Both the position numbers and the translations under genes were made by a program. A DNA stretch of 64,000 nt, taken from Chiayiivirga flava. GTDB lineage: Bacteria > Pseudomonadota > Gammaproteobacteria > Xanthomonadales > Xanthomonadaceae. The DNA is taken from contig NZ_JACHHP010000002.1 in NCBI RefSeq assembly GCF_014202825.1, positions 434,001 to 498,000 on the forward strand. The letters run 5' to 3'. Shown piece after piece: positions 26,738-36,416 of the stretch. The notes beneath the pieces are model-generated. The model searched no databases. It saw only the letters and a program-made list of their open reading frames with translations, and was not told the DNA's origin. How positions within the stretch are numbered: the first letter of the stretch is position 1; each line of letters begins with the position of its first letter.

Positions 26738-27604
26738 TCATTGCCCCGACGCACGTGTATCGACACCGGGCGGCGGCGCCAGCGGACGCGAGGCGAACGC
26801 GCGCAGCACGGCCCCGAGCACGAACACGCGCAGCACGTATCGCACGAGACTGCGTTCGATCAGGCGTGCATCGATGTGCGGCGCCAGCGCGGCATGCAGC
26901 CGCGGCAGCGTGGACCAGTGCGCGCGCGGCGCCTCGTGGTGTGCGGTGTGGTAGCCGATATTGAACCACGCCAGGTTGATCGGCCCGGTGAAATTGCGCG
27001 CGCGGTTCCAGCGCGAGGCGGGATCGGTGTGCGCGTGTTGCAGGTAGTTCGCCGCCAGCAGCCAGTGCAGCCCGACCAGCTGCGGCACGATCACCAGCAG
27101 CAGCGCCTTGCGCGCGTCGATCAGCAGCAGTGCCGCCCAGCTCGCGAGCCAGGCGACGTGCTGCAGCGCCATCCAGCGCCGCATCCGTGCCGGGCGTGCG
27201 CGCCACCACGCGAACAGCAGCGGGTACAGCACACCGATCGCCTGCAGCGGATGCAGCAGGCAGCCTGCGAGCGTATTGCGGTCGCCGCCGAAGCGAGAGG
27301 TGCGCGCGACGTCACGCGCGCCCTGCTGGTGGCGATGGTGATTGCCATTGTGCGCGGGCACGAACACCCAGGTCGGGTGGCCCTGGACGAGGGTGATCCA
27401 GAGGTCGGTGGCACGGTTGAGCGCGCGTGTGCGCCAGAGCGGGAGGTGGGCGTGATTGTGGTGGATCACGCTGATGCCGATGGCGAGCAGCAGCATCGTC
27501 GCGAAGAGCCAAAACGAGAAGCCGTGCTGCCATTGCCATGCGGCGAGTGCCGGCTGGGCGGCCAGATAGGCGAGGCTTTGCAGGTCGCGTGGGTGGCGGA
27601 GCAT
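26738..27604 (-). CDS. Membrane fatty acid desaturase
   Basis: 288-residue membrane desaturase/hydroxylase. Three histidine boxes are present in order: H-H-N-H-A-H near residue 48, H-N-G-N-H-H-R-H near residue 85, and H-T-A-H-H-E near residue 222, with hydrophobic helices between them. It should introduce a double bond or hydroxyl into an acyl chain using a diiron site. As first gene of a same-strand run with the ketosynthase-oxidase fusion and its partner, it probably prepares or modifies the same lipid chain. Confidence 0.85.
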   Translation of the reverse strand: MLRHPRDLQSLAYLAAQPALAAWQWQHGFSFWLFATMLLLAIGISVIHHNHAHLPLWRTRALNRATDLWITLVQGHPTWVFVPAHNGNHHRHQQGARDVARTSRFGGDRNTLAGCLLHPLQAIGVLYPLLFAWWRARPARMRRWMALQHVAWLASWAALLLIDARKALLLVIVPQLVGLHWLLAANYLQHAHTDPASRWNRARNFTGPINLAWFNIGYHTAHHEAPRAHWSTLPRLHAALAPHIDARLIERSLVRYVLRVFVLGAVLRAFASRPLAPPPGVDTRASGQ

Positions 27605-27691
27605 GGGCGGGTGGTCGAGGCGACGTGCGGGGGAGATGCGTGGCGAGTATCGCGCAAGGGGAAAGCTTGCTGCATCGTCCGGACGCCCTCA

Positions 27692-27797
27692 CCGTCGTCC
27701 CGGCGAAAGCCGGGACCCAGTGGCGTTTCTTGGTTTTGATGGAAGGACGGCAACACCGAGCAACGTCACTGGGTCCCGGCTTTCGCCGGGACGACGG
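27692..27797. repeat. REP-like paired palindrome, family A copy 1
   Basis: Two 31-nt arms, 27692-27722 and 27767-27797, are perfect inverted copies, and each arm contains its own hairpin (CCCGG-CGAAAG-CCGGG). 44 bp separate them. The same element recurs at 28984, 36417, 41059 (single arm) and 48884. It fills the gap between the desaturase and rpoH terminator. The remaining bases of 27605-27848 show no gene. Confidence 0.85.
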
Positions 27798-27848
27798 GGG
27801 AGTTGGGATGGCGCAGACGGAATGGAATCAACGTGCCATCGCCCACAC

Positions 27849-27877
27849 AAAAAAAGAAGCGGCCCGAAGGCCGCTTC
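27849..27877 (-). terminator. Rho-independent terminator of rpoH
   Basis: Transcribed leftward, a 9-bp stem GAAGCGGCC with tetraloop between 27877 and 27856 is followed by seven T residues (27855-27849). It lies 25 bp after the rpoH stop and is the only classical hairpin-plus-T-tract terminator I see in the window. Confidence 0.9.
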
Positions 27878-27902
27878 CTTTCACCGACGCAGACGCTGCG
27901 AC

Positions 27903-28766
<864 letters not shown>

Positions 28767-28791
28767 GGTGTTCTCCATCAGGGGAGGAAGT

Positions 28792-28818
28792 TTAGCAGTC
28801 GGCGGGTTAGAGTGCTAA
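28792..28818. promoter_or_regulatory. CIRCE-like operator upstream of rpoH
   Basis: On the plus strand TTAGCAGTC (28792-28800), nine bases, GAGTGCTAA (28810-28818). The HrcA operator consensus is TTAGCACTC-N9-GAGTGCTAA, so 17 of 18 arm bases match. It lies 25 bp upstream of the rpoH start codon, in the position of promoter or leader. Repression by HrcA is inferred. Confidence 0.75.
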
Positions 28819-28983
28819 ATCACGGTTTGGTTCCCACCCGGCTTGAAATCCAACCTTACGCGCTGGCATATGAATCAGTGCCTTGCGGCATGAGTCGACC
28901 TTGGTCGGGGGTGGGTCGGCGCGGGTCTTTAGCGTTGAGACAGGTTGGCGCTCCGCCCGTCGGATTGGCACCAACCCACCGTC

Positions 28984-29099
28984 GTCGTCCCGGCGGAAGC
29001 CGGGACCCAGCGGTGTTGCTGGGACTTCCAGGCGCAGAGCCGACGTCACTGGGTCCCGGCTTGGATCAGCTTCGCTGTTGAGAGCCGCCGGGACGACGG
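28984..29099. repeat. REP-like paired palindrome, family A copy 2, interrupted
   Basis: Left arm 28984-29012 is close to the family consensus. The right arm 29047-29099 carries 23 extra bases at 29063-29085 exactly in the loop of its hairpin; without them it would match the normal arm. The rest of the 359-bp gap 28767-29125 holds the CIRCE-like site and no gene. Confidence 0.75.
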
Positions 29100-29125
29100 T
29101 GAGGGAGCCCGGTGGAGAAGCGGGA

Positions 29126-29851
29126 TCAGCGTTTCGCGAGCATCCGTTCGACGTCGACCCGGGCCGGAAGTCTCCAGTCGATCGGCGTCTGGCCGTTGCG
29201 CCGGAGCACTTCGTTGGCGATGCCGAAGTGACCGCAACCCATGAAGCCGCGGTACGCCGACAGCGGCGAGGGGTGCGGGGCCTTCAGCACCTTGTGCCGG
29301 CGCGCGTCGACGAGCTGGCCCTTTTTCTGTGCGTAGCTGCCCCAGAGCAGGAAGACGAGGTTCTCGCGCTCGGCCGACAGCATGCGCACGATGGCGTCGG
29401 TGAAGGATTCCCAGCCGCGGCCCTGATGCGAGCCGGCGCGATGGGCCTCGACCGTGAGCACGGCGTTGAGCAGCAGCACGCCCTGCATGGCCCACGGCAG
29501 CAGGCAGCCGTGGTCGGGGCGCGGGATGTTCAAGTCGCGCTCGATCTCGGTGTAGATGTTGCCCAGCGAAGGCGGCACCTCCACGCCCGGCAGCACCGAG
29601 AAACACAGCCCGTGCGCCTGGCCGGGCCCGTGGTACGGGTCCTGCCCGAGAATGACGACCTTCACCGCCTCGAACGGCGTTGCGTCCAGTGCCGCAAAGA
29701 TGCGCCCGCCGGGCGGGTAGATGCGTTTGCCTGCGGCCTTCTCCGCGCGCAGGAAATTGCCGAGCGTCTGCATTGACGAGCTCGCGAGTTCGTCGGCCAG
29801 GCGCGCCTTCCACGACGGGTGCAGCGCGACGCTGCGCGCTTCGCCGCTCAC
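29126..29851 (-). CDS. ung: Uracil-DNA glycosylase
   Basis: 241-residue family 1 uracil-DNA glycosylase. The water-activating motif G-Q-D-P-Y-H-G and the uracil loop L-L-L-N-A-V-L-T are present, as is the DNA-intercalating H-P-S-P-L-S loop. It removes uracil from DNA at the start of base excision repair. The start is 7 bp after the response-regulator stop, so it is probably the last gene of an ftsE-ftsX-regulator-ung transcript. Confidence 0.96.
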   Translation of the reverse strand: MSGEARSVALHPSWKARLADELASSSMQTLGNFLRAEKAAGKRIYPPGGRIFAALDATPFEAVKVVILGQDPYHGPGQAHGLCFSVLPGVEVPPSLGNIYTEIERDLNIPRPDHGCLLPWAMQGVLLLNAVLTVEAHRAGSHQGRGWESFTDAIVRMLSAERENLVFLLWGSYAQKKGQLVDARRHKVLKAPHPSPLSAYRGFMGCGHFGIANEVLRRNGQTPIDWRLPARVDVERMLAKR

Positions 29852-29858
29852 GCGCGGC

Positions 29859-30704
29859 TCACGCCGCCGCCATGCGCGCCCGCATCAGGCGCCCGACGCG
29901 CAGCTGGAACACGAGCTTGGTCACCAGCAGGCGTTCCTCGATCGGCTTCTGAACCAGATCGTTGGCGCCGGCGCGCAGCAGGGCGCTCTGGTTGGCGGCG
30001 TTGTCGTCGCCCGTCATCACCACGACAGGAAGCTGGCCGCGCGTATAACCGAACTGCGGACCGCGCACGCATTCGAGCAGATCCTTGCCGGTGAGGCCGC
30101 TCTTCAGATACACGTCGGTGAGGATGATGTCGGGCAGGCGATCCTGCGCGCGCGCGGTCTCCAGCTGCGCGAGGGCGTCTTCGACGCTGATGACGTGGGT
30201 CACCTTGAGGCCGTGTTTTTCCATCATGCGGCGCGTGGCCATCGCCACGACCTTGCTGTCCTCGACGTACAGCACCTCGGCACCGGTTTCGTCGTCCGGA
30301 CGCACGTAGCCGCGGATGAAGGCCGAGAGCGCATTGAAGCCGAGCGCCTTGTCGAAGTAGTCGGTGACATCGTCGCCGAAGCTGCGGTTGATCAGGCGCT
30401 CCTGCGCGTCGCCGGAGACGACGATGATCGGAATGTAGGCCTGCGGGGTGTGCTCGCGGATGTAGTGGGCGAGGTCCAGGCCGTCCATGTCCGGCAGGCG
30501 CAGCGCCATCGTCACGAGGTCCACCACGCCGTCCTGCAGCGCCTGGCGCGCCTCGGCGCCGGTTTCGCAGGCGATCACGGTGACGCCGGGCACGTCCTTG
30601 GTCAGCACCTGGCCGATCAGCATGCGCACCACCTTGGAGCCATCGACCACCATCACGCGCGGCGTGTCCGAGGTGACATGGCGGGTGATGCCGGCTGAGC
30701 TCAT
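29859..30704 (-). CDS. Double-receiver response regulator, first receiver degenerate
   Basis: 281-residue protein made of two receiver (REC) domains and no output domain. In the first (residues 15-135) the phospho-acceptor position is Ala67 in [11 protein letters not shown] and one residue of the acidic pair is lost (V-V-D-G-S), while Lys119 remains. The second (residues 143-270) keeps E-D, Asp197 in I-L-T-D-V-Y-L and the lysine in V-Q-K-P. So only the second is likely phosphorylated. The ATG overlaps the ftsX stop as ATGA. The cognate kinase is not in the window. Confidence 0.88.
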   Translation of the reverse strand: MSSAGITRHVTSDTPRVMVVDGSKVVRMLIGQVLTKDVPGVTVIACETGAEARQALQDGVVDLVTMALRLPDMDGLDLAHYIREHTPQAYIPIIVVSGDAQERLINRSFGDDVTDYFDKALGFNALSAFIRGYVRPDDETGAEVLYVEDSKVVAMATRRMMEKHGLKVTHVISVEDALAQLETARAQDRLPDIILTDVYLKSGLTGKDLLECVRGPQFGYTRGQLPVVVMTGDDNAANQSALLRAGANDLVQKPIEERLLVTKLVFQLRVGRLMRARMAAA

Positions 30705-31693
30705 GCTGCGCCTCCGTCGGGCAGGGTCCGGCGTAGATGATGCCCTGCCGCGAGCCACGCGCCCAGCCAGCCGAGCACGATCGCACCGGCAAGCGCACCA
30801 CCGGCCAGCAGCGGCGGCAGGCCGCGCAGTTCGAACGCGCTGCCGTAGTTTTCGACCAGCGCGCCCACCGGCGCGGCCACGAGCAGGCGCGCGATCGCCA
30901 CGACCGCGAGCGCGAGCACGCCGGCCAGCAGGCCGTAACACGCGCCCAGGTACAGGAAGGGCCGGCGGACGAAGCCATCGGTGGCGCCCAGCAATTGCAC
31001 GGTGCGGATCTCCTCGGCACGGGTCTGGATGTCCAGGCGGACGGTGTTGCCCACCACCAGCAGCGCGCCCAGCCCTAGCAACGCGGCGCACAGCGCGGTC
31101 AGGTGGCGCCCGAGCCGCAGCCAGGCGCCAAGCTTGATGCGCCACAACGCATCGTGCTGCACGTAGTCGGCTTCGGGCAGGGCGGCGAGCGTGACGGCCA
31201 GAGTGTCGCCGCCCTCGGCTGACTGCGGTGTGATCACCAGCACGGAAGGCAGCGGATTGTCCTGCAGCAGCGCCAGCGCGCCGGCGAAATCGGCCATTTC
31301 GCGGAATTCGGCCAGGCCTTCGTCCGGGCTGCGCAGCAGCACGGCCTCGATCCCGGGCTCGGTGCGCAGGCGCTCGGCCACGCTTCTGGCCTGATCGAGC
31401 ACGATCTCCGGCTTGAGGAACAGCGAGATGTCGCGCGACTCGCGGAACGAGCCCGACAGCCGCTCGACATTGCCCAGCAGCACCGCCAGGCACAGCGGCA
31501 GGGCCAGCGCGATGGCCATCACGCCCACGGTCAACAGCGTTGCCCAGGGCTTCTGCGCGAGTCGCCCGAGGCTGGAGAACAGGCTGTAGAGATGCAGGTC
31601 GACCCACGCACCGATGCGTTCGGACAGGCGCGCGCCGCTGCGTTTCTCCGCCGCCGGCGCGGGTTTTTTCGCCTTGTTGCGCGTCGCGCTCAC
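30701..31693 (-). CDS. ftsX: Cell division protein FtsX
   Basis: 330-residue membrane subunit of the FtsEX complex. A basic cytoplasmic N-terminus is followed by four hydrophobic helices, with a periplasmic domain between the first and second (residues about 75-180) that in other bacteria activates peptidoglycan hydrolases. The GTG at 31693 overlaps the ftsE stop by 4 bp. The stop in turn overlaps the response-regulator gene, so that regulator is part of the division operon. Confidence 0.92.
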   Translation of the reverse strand: MSATRNKAKKPAPAAEKRSGARLSERIGAWVDLHLYSLFSSLGRLAQKPWATLLTVGVMAIALALPLCLAVLLGNVERLSGSFRESRDISLFLKPEIVLDQARSVAERLRTEPGIEAVLLRSPDEGLAEFREMADFAGALALLQDNPLPSVLVITPQSAEGGDTLAVTLAALPEADYVQHDALWRIKLGAWLRLGRHLTALCAALLGLGALLVVGNTVRLDIQTRAEEIRTVQLLGATDGFVRRPFLYLGACYGLLAGVLALAVVAIARLLVAAPVGALVENYGSAFELRGLPPLLAGGALAGAIVLGWLGAWLAAGHHLRRTLPDGGAA

Positions 31694-32373
31694 GGGGACG
31701 ACGCCGGACGGTAATCGTCGATGAGTCTGCCGTGGTCGAGCACGAGCACCCGCTTCTGCAGGCGACGCACGATGTGCAGATCGTGGCTGGCGATCAGCAC
31801 CGCCGTGCCCTGCGCCGGCAGGGACGCGAACAGCTGCATGATTTCGGCGGCCAGGTTCGGATCGAGGTTGCCGGTGGGTTCGTCGGCCACCAGCAGCAGC
31901 GGCTGCGCGGCGACGGCGCGCGCGATGCCCACGCGCTGCTGCTCGCCGCTCGACAGCGCGATCGGCAGGGCCTTTTCGCGGTTGCCGAGCCCGACCTTGT
32001 CGAGCACGGTGCGCACGCGCTTGCCGATCTCGCCGCGCGGCACGCCGGCGATGATCAGCGGCAGCGCCACGTTGTCGAACACGCTGCGGTCCATCAGCAG
32101 GCGGTGGTCCTGGAACACCACGCCGACGCGGCGGCGATGGAACGGGATGCGGCGCGTCTTGACCTGCGCGAGGTTCTTGCCTTCCAGCAGCACGGTGCCG
32201 CGCGACGGACGTTCGCTCAGGTGGATCAGGCGCAGCAGGGTGCTCTTGCCGGCGCCGGAGTGGCCGGTGACGAAGAGCATCTCGCCGGGGTCGATGTCGA
32301 AACTGATGTCGCTCAGCGCCTCGAATCCGCCGGGGTACTGTTTGCTGACGTGATCGAAGCGGAGCAGTGCCAT
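31690..32373 (-). CDS. ftsE: Cell division ATP-binding protein FtsE
   Basis: 227-residue ABC-type ATPase. Walker A is G-H-S-G-A-G-K-S-T, the signature motif is L-S-S-G-E-Q-Q-R-V, Walker B is L-L-L-V-A-D-E-P-T-G-N-L-D, and the H-loop histidine lies in I-A-S-H-D. It powers FtsX at the division site. The ATG at 32373 gives the normal family length. ftsY, which precedes ftsE in E. coli, is not adjacent here. Confidence 0.94.
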   Translation of the reverse strand: MALLRFDHVSKQYPGGFEALSDISFDIDPGEMLFVTGHSGAGKSTLLRLIHLSERPSRGTVLLEGKNLAQVKTRRIPFHRRRVGVVFQDHRLLMDRSVFDNVALPLIIAGVPRGEIGKRVRTVLDKVGLGNREKALPIALSSGEQQRVGIARAVAAQPLLLVADEPTGNLDPNLAAEIMQLFASLPAQGTAVLIASHDLHIVRRLQKRVLVLDHGRLIDDYRPASSP

Positions 32374-32461
32374 GCGCGGACGGGTCGGAGACGACGCGGA
32401 ACGGTAGCATGCGTGGGTGCCGCTTGTGCGCGGACGCGCACACGCCACCCCAGGCGCCCGC

Positions 32462-33670
32462 TCACTTCACGAGCGAGTTGAGTTCGAAGATCGGCAGCAG
32501 GATCGCCAGCACGATGAACAGCACGAGCCCGCCGACCGCGAGGATCACGCCCGGGCCGAGCGCGGCCATTGCGACGCCGAGCGTGGTGTCGAGCTCGCGC
32601 TCCTGATGCGCGGCGGCCTCGAACAGCATGTCGTCGAGCCGTCCGCTTTTCTCGCCGCTGCCGATCAAGCGCACCGCGATCGGCGGAAATTCCTTCGTGT
32701 CGAGCAATGCGCGCGACAGTCCCTGGCCTTCGCGCACGCGCATCGCGACGCGGCTCAGCGCCGCGTGCAGCGGAATGTTGCTCACCACCTGCGCGGCGAT
32801 GCCGAGCGCTTCGAGCAGCGGCACCGCACTGCCGACCAGCAACGCCAGCGTGCGCGCGAACCGCGCCGTTTCCGCCGCGCGCACCAGGCGCCCGACGATC
32901 GGCAACTGCAAGGCCACGCGATGCCAGGCCGCACGCAGCGGCGGGCTGCGCCGCACCGCGACGACCAGCACCACGAGCAGCAGCGGCGGCAGCACCAGCC
33001 AGCCCGGATGCGCGCGGATCAGGTCCGACACGGCAATCAGCACACGTGTCGGCCACGGCAGGGCCTGGTCGAACTGCGCGAACACGCCGACCACCTGCGG
33101 CACCACCCAGATCATCAGGCCGGCGACGACGAGCAGCGCCACGCCGGCCAGCAGCGCCGGATAGGTGAGCGCTAGCGTGATGCGACGGCGCAGCAGGTCG
33201 CGGCTTTCGGCGTAGTCCGCAAGGCGGCGCATCACCGCGTCGAGCTTGCCCGACGATTCGCCGGCGGCGATCGAGGCGCGGTACAGCGCCGGGAATGTGG
33301 CCGGGAACTCGGCCATTGCCGCGGCCAGCCCGGCGCCCTCCATCACGCGCGAACGCAGCGCCACCACCTGGGTGCGCAGACGGCCGTCGCTGGCGTCGGC
33401 GAGCGCGGCCAGGGCCTCGTCGATCGGCAGGCCGGAACCGATCAGCGCCGCCAGCTGGCGCGTCATCAGCGCGAGCTGCGCGCCGCTCAGCGTGCCGCCC
33501 AGGCGCGCGCCGACCGACGTGGCCGCGTTTTCGCTCAGCACGTCGAGCTGCAGCGGATGCAGGCCGCGTTCGCGCAGGCTGGCGCGCGCGGCGCGTGCGG
33601 TGTCGGCCTGCAGCACGCCGCGCGTGTTGCGGCCGGCGGCGTCGAGGGCGTGGTAGGCGAAGGCGGGCAT
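32462..33670 (-). CDS. Type II secretion/type IV pilus F-family membrane protein
   Basis: 402-residue GspF/PilC-like protein starting P-A-F-A-Y-H-A-L-D-A-A-G. Two T2SSF domains of about 120 residues each are followed by hydrophobic segments at about 175-205, 225-240 and 375-400. The signature G-E-x-S-G appears twice (G-E-S-S-G-K-L and G-E-K-S-G-R-L). It should be the inner-membrane platform of a type II secretion or type IV pilus-like machine. No other secretion gene lies nearby, which is unusual. It is divergent from the CadC-like regulator, 95 bp away. Confidence 0.85.
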   Translation of the reverse strand: MPAFAYHALDAAGRNTRGVLQADTARAARASLRERGLHPLQLDVLSENAATSVGARLGGTLSGAQLALMTRQLAALIGSGLPIDEALAALADASDGRLRTQVVALRSRVMEGAGLAAAMAEFPATFPALYRASIAAGESSGKLDAVMRRLADYAESRDLLRRRITLALTYPALLAGVALLVVAGLMIWVVPQVVGVFAQFDQALPWPTRVLIAVSDLIRAHPGWLVLPPLLLVVLVVAVRRSPPLRAAWHRVALQLPIVGRLVRAAETARFARTLALLVGSAVPLLEALGIAAQVVSNIPLHAALSRVAMRVREGQGLSRALLDTKEFPPIAVRLIGSGEKSGRLDDMLFEAAAHQERELDTTLGVAMAALGPGVILAVGGLVLFIVLAILLPIFELNSLVK

Positions 33671-33765
33671 CGCGCTAGTGTACGGCGTGGCTGGCGCCGG
33701 CCGCGGCGCGGTGCGACGCTTGCCGTCTCCCGTCCGTCCGACCCCCGCTTCCGCCGACGTTTGCC

Positions 33766-36204
33766 ATGCCCGCACCGATCCACCGCTTCGGCCGCTTCCG
33801 GCTCGACCCGGCGCGCCGCGCGCTGACCGAGGACGGCACGCCGCTGACGCTCGCCACCAGCACGTTCGACGTGATCGCCTACCTCATCGCGAACGCCGAT
33901 CGCGCGGTCGGCCGCGACGAACTCGGCGCCGCGGTGTGGGGCCGCACCGACGTCAGCGACACGGTGCTCGGCCAGACCGTGCTCAAGGCGCGCCGTGCGC
34001 TCGGCGACGACGGGCGGCAACAAGCCGCAATCCTGACCGTGCCGCGTTTCGGTTACCGCTGGGTGGCGCCGCTGGAGGTGGAGGAGGCGAATGCGTCGTC
34101 GAACGAACCGGCACTGTCGGCGCCAGCGCATGCTGCCGCCGCGCAGCCTCCGGCGCGCGACGCGTCGGCCGACGGTGACGCGAACGTGGCCCGGCCGCGG
34201 AACGGCGACGCGGAACCGGCAGCGATCGGCACGGCGCCTTCGCCATCCATGCCGTTGTCCGACCCACACCCGATGCCCGCGCCCGCGGCCGGGCGGACGC
34301 GGCCGCAGGCACGCTGGCCCGCCGCCGTCGCACTGCTCGCGCTGCTGGCCGCGATCGTCGCCGGCGTGCTGGCCACGCGCCGCGAGCCGCCGGCCGCCGC
34401 GGGCGCGGGCGCGCCCGCCGCCGACACCGCCGTCGTGCTGCCGGCGCAGATCGATGCCGACGCCACCCACCAGTGGCTGCGGCTTGGCGTGATGGACCTC
34501 GTTGCCGGGCGCCTGCGCGAAGGCGGCGTCGCCACCTTGCCGAGCGAAACCGTGCTCGGCGCGCTGGCGCGCAACCGCGACGCGCTCGAACCGGGCCGGC
34601 TCGCCGCGCATGTGCTGCACGCGCGGCTCGTGCGCGGCGTGGACGCATGGACCGTCACGCTGGAACGCAGCGGCGGCGCGGCGCTGTCGATCGACGCGAG
34701 CGATGCCGACCCCATCGTCGCCGCACGCCGCGCCACCGACCTGCTGCTGGTGCATCTGGGACGCGTGCCGCCGCCGGCGGTCTCGGCCGAACTCGAGGAA
34801 CTGCTGCACCGCACCCGCGCGGCGATGCTGTCCGACCAGCTCGACCTGGCGCGCGACCTGCTCGACGCCGCGCCCGCCACGCTGCGCGGCAGCCCCGAAC
34901 TCGTCCACCGCCGCGCCCAGCTTGCGCTGCGCGAGGGCGACTACGTCGGCGTGGAAGCGATCGTCCCGCCCGCGCTGGCGCAGCTGGACGATCCCGGCCA
35001 GCGCAGTCTGCACGCCAGGTTGCTGGTGACGCTGGCCGCGGCGCAGCTGCGCCAGCGCAAGATCGCGCTCGGCCGCGAACACTATGGCGCGGCCGTCGAC
35101 CTGCTCGCCGACGGCAGCGATCCCGGCACGCGCGGCACCGCGCTGCTCGGGCGCGGATCGGCCGACGCACTCGCGGGCGAACTCGACGCGGCCGTCGCCG
35201 ACCTTGGCCGCGCGCGCAACGAACTGCACGCGGCCAACGACGCCCTGGGCCTCGCGCAGGTGGACGTCAACCTCGCCCAGATCGCGCGCATGCGCGAACA
35301 CCCGCACGACGCGCTGCCGATGCTGCGCCAGGCGCGCGACCGCTTCCGCAGCATCGGCGCGGTGGAGGAGAGCGTCTTCGCCACCGTCAGCCTGGCCGAG
35401 GTGCACGCCGAACTGCTCGACCACGCGCAGGCGCTGGCCACGGTCGACACGCTCTGGCCACCGGACCGCCATGTCAGCAACGCGCGCATGCGCTGGACCG
35501 TGGTGGTGCTGCGCGCGCGCCTGCTGACGCTGCAGGGCCGCTTCGCCGACGCGCAGCCGCTGGTGGACGCGGTGCTGGCGCAGACTGACCCGCTGCTCGA
35601 CCGTCAGGCGCGGGCGCGCGCCGCGTCGCTCGCGCTGCGGCTGGCGGCCGAGCGCGGCGATCGCGCGCCGATGGACGCGGCGGCCGTGGCGGCGCGCACG
35701 ATGGAAGCGCCGATCATCGATCCCTGCAGCTACCTCGCAGCGCAGCGGTTGCGGTTCGACGCGCTGCGCGCCGGTGGCCGCGCAGCCGATGCGGCCGCCG
35801 ACCTTGCGCAGTTGCAGGTCGACACCGAAGAGCACCAGGACCTTGCTTGCATGCGCATCGGCGTGGCCCTGGCCCTGGCGCGGCAGGACCCGTGGCCGCA
35901 GGCGCGGGAGCGCTACGCCGCCGCGATGGCGGAGGCCGAGGCGCTGGGCATTCCCGAGGCGTTGGTGGAGGTGGCGTTCGAGTACGTCGAGGCACTGGTG
36001 CGGAACGGCGCATTAGACACGGCCGAGGCCGTGTCCGGCCGCGTTTCGGCCTGGGCCGACGCGGACTACCGCGCCGCCGTCGTGCAGGCACAGGTCTATG
36101 GCGCCACCGGGCGGGTGGCGCCGTGGCAGCAGGCGATGGAGCACGCGGCGCGATTGGGCGGAGAGCGGGTGCCGGTGGCGGAGTTGAAAAATACGGTGCG
36201 TTGA
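33766..36204 (+). CDS. CadC/ToxR-like membrane transcriptional regulator with TPR-type region
   Basis: 812-residue protein. Residues 5-100 form an OmpR-type winged helix ending V-P-R-F-G-Y-R-W-V. An Ala/Pro-rich linker leads to one membrane helix at about 188-208. The remaining 600 residues are alpha-helical with repeated A-L-x2-A patterns that look like TPR units facing the periplasm. The design suggests a sensor that binds DNA from the membrane. It is divergent from the GspF-like gene and could regulate it. Confidence 0.8.
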   Translation: MPAPIHRFGRFRLDPARRALTEDGTPLTLATSTFDVIAYLIANADRAVGRDELGAAVWGRTDVSDTVLGQTVLKARRALGDDGRQQAAILTVPRFGYRWVAPLEVEEANASSNEPALSAPAHAAAAQPPARDASADGDANVARPRNGDAEPAAIGTAPSPSMPLSDPHPMPAPAAGRTRPQARWPAAVALLALLAAIVAGVLATRREPPAAAGAGAPAADTAVVLPAQIDADATHQWLRLGVMDLVAGRLREGGVATLPSETVLGALARNRDALEPGRLAAHVLHARLVRGVDAWTVTLERSGGAALSIDASDADPIVAARRATDLLLVHLGRVPPPAVSAELEELLHRTRAAMLSDQLDLARDLLDAAPATLRGSPELVHRRAQLALREGDYVGVEAIVPPALAQLDDPGQRSLHARLLVTLAAAQLRQRKIALGREHYGAAVDLLADGSDPGTRGTALLGRGSADALAGELDAAVADLGRARNELHAANDALGLAQVDVNLAQIARMREHPHDALPMLRQARDRFRSIGAVEESVFATVSLAEVHAELLDHAQALATVDTLWPPDRHVSNARMRWTVVVLRARLLTLQGRFADAQPLVDAVLAQTDPLLDRQARARAASLALRLAAERGDRAPMDAAAVAARTMEAPIIDPCSYLAAQRLRFDALRAGGRAADAAADLAQLQVDTEEHQDLACMRIGVALALARQDPWPQARERYAAAMAEAEALGIPEALVEVAFEYVEALVRNGALDTAEAVSGRVSAWADADYRAAVVQAQVYGATGRVAPWQQAMEHAARLGGERVPVAELKNTVR

Positions 36205-36343
36205 CGACGCATTCGAGGAATTTCGGCGATTTTGGGCGCATTATCGAAGCAATAGACTCTTGTCTGTGCCATCGCCGTCCGCAATCCGGAGCGCTCGGGC
36301 CGATGCTCCCTGCCCGCCCGCCCGCCCACCCACAGACGCCACG

Positions 36344-36384
36344 CCCACTCCCACTCCCACTCCCACTCCCACTCCCACTCCCAC
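36344..36384 (+). repeat. Hexanucleotide microsatellite (CCCACT)n
   Basis: Six perfect copies of CCCACT plus five further bases, 41 bp in total. It lies 140 bp after the CadC-like stop and not in a supported gene. Such tracts can change copy number by slipped-strand replication. Confidence 0.9.
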
Positions 36385-36416
36385 GCCGCGGCATCAGATG
36401 ACCCGTCGTCATCCAC

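Noticed and set aside
28767-28778. Upstream ATG for rpoH at 28778
   Set aside because: The GGAG ribosome binding site lies between the two ATGs and fits only the one at 28766.
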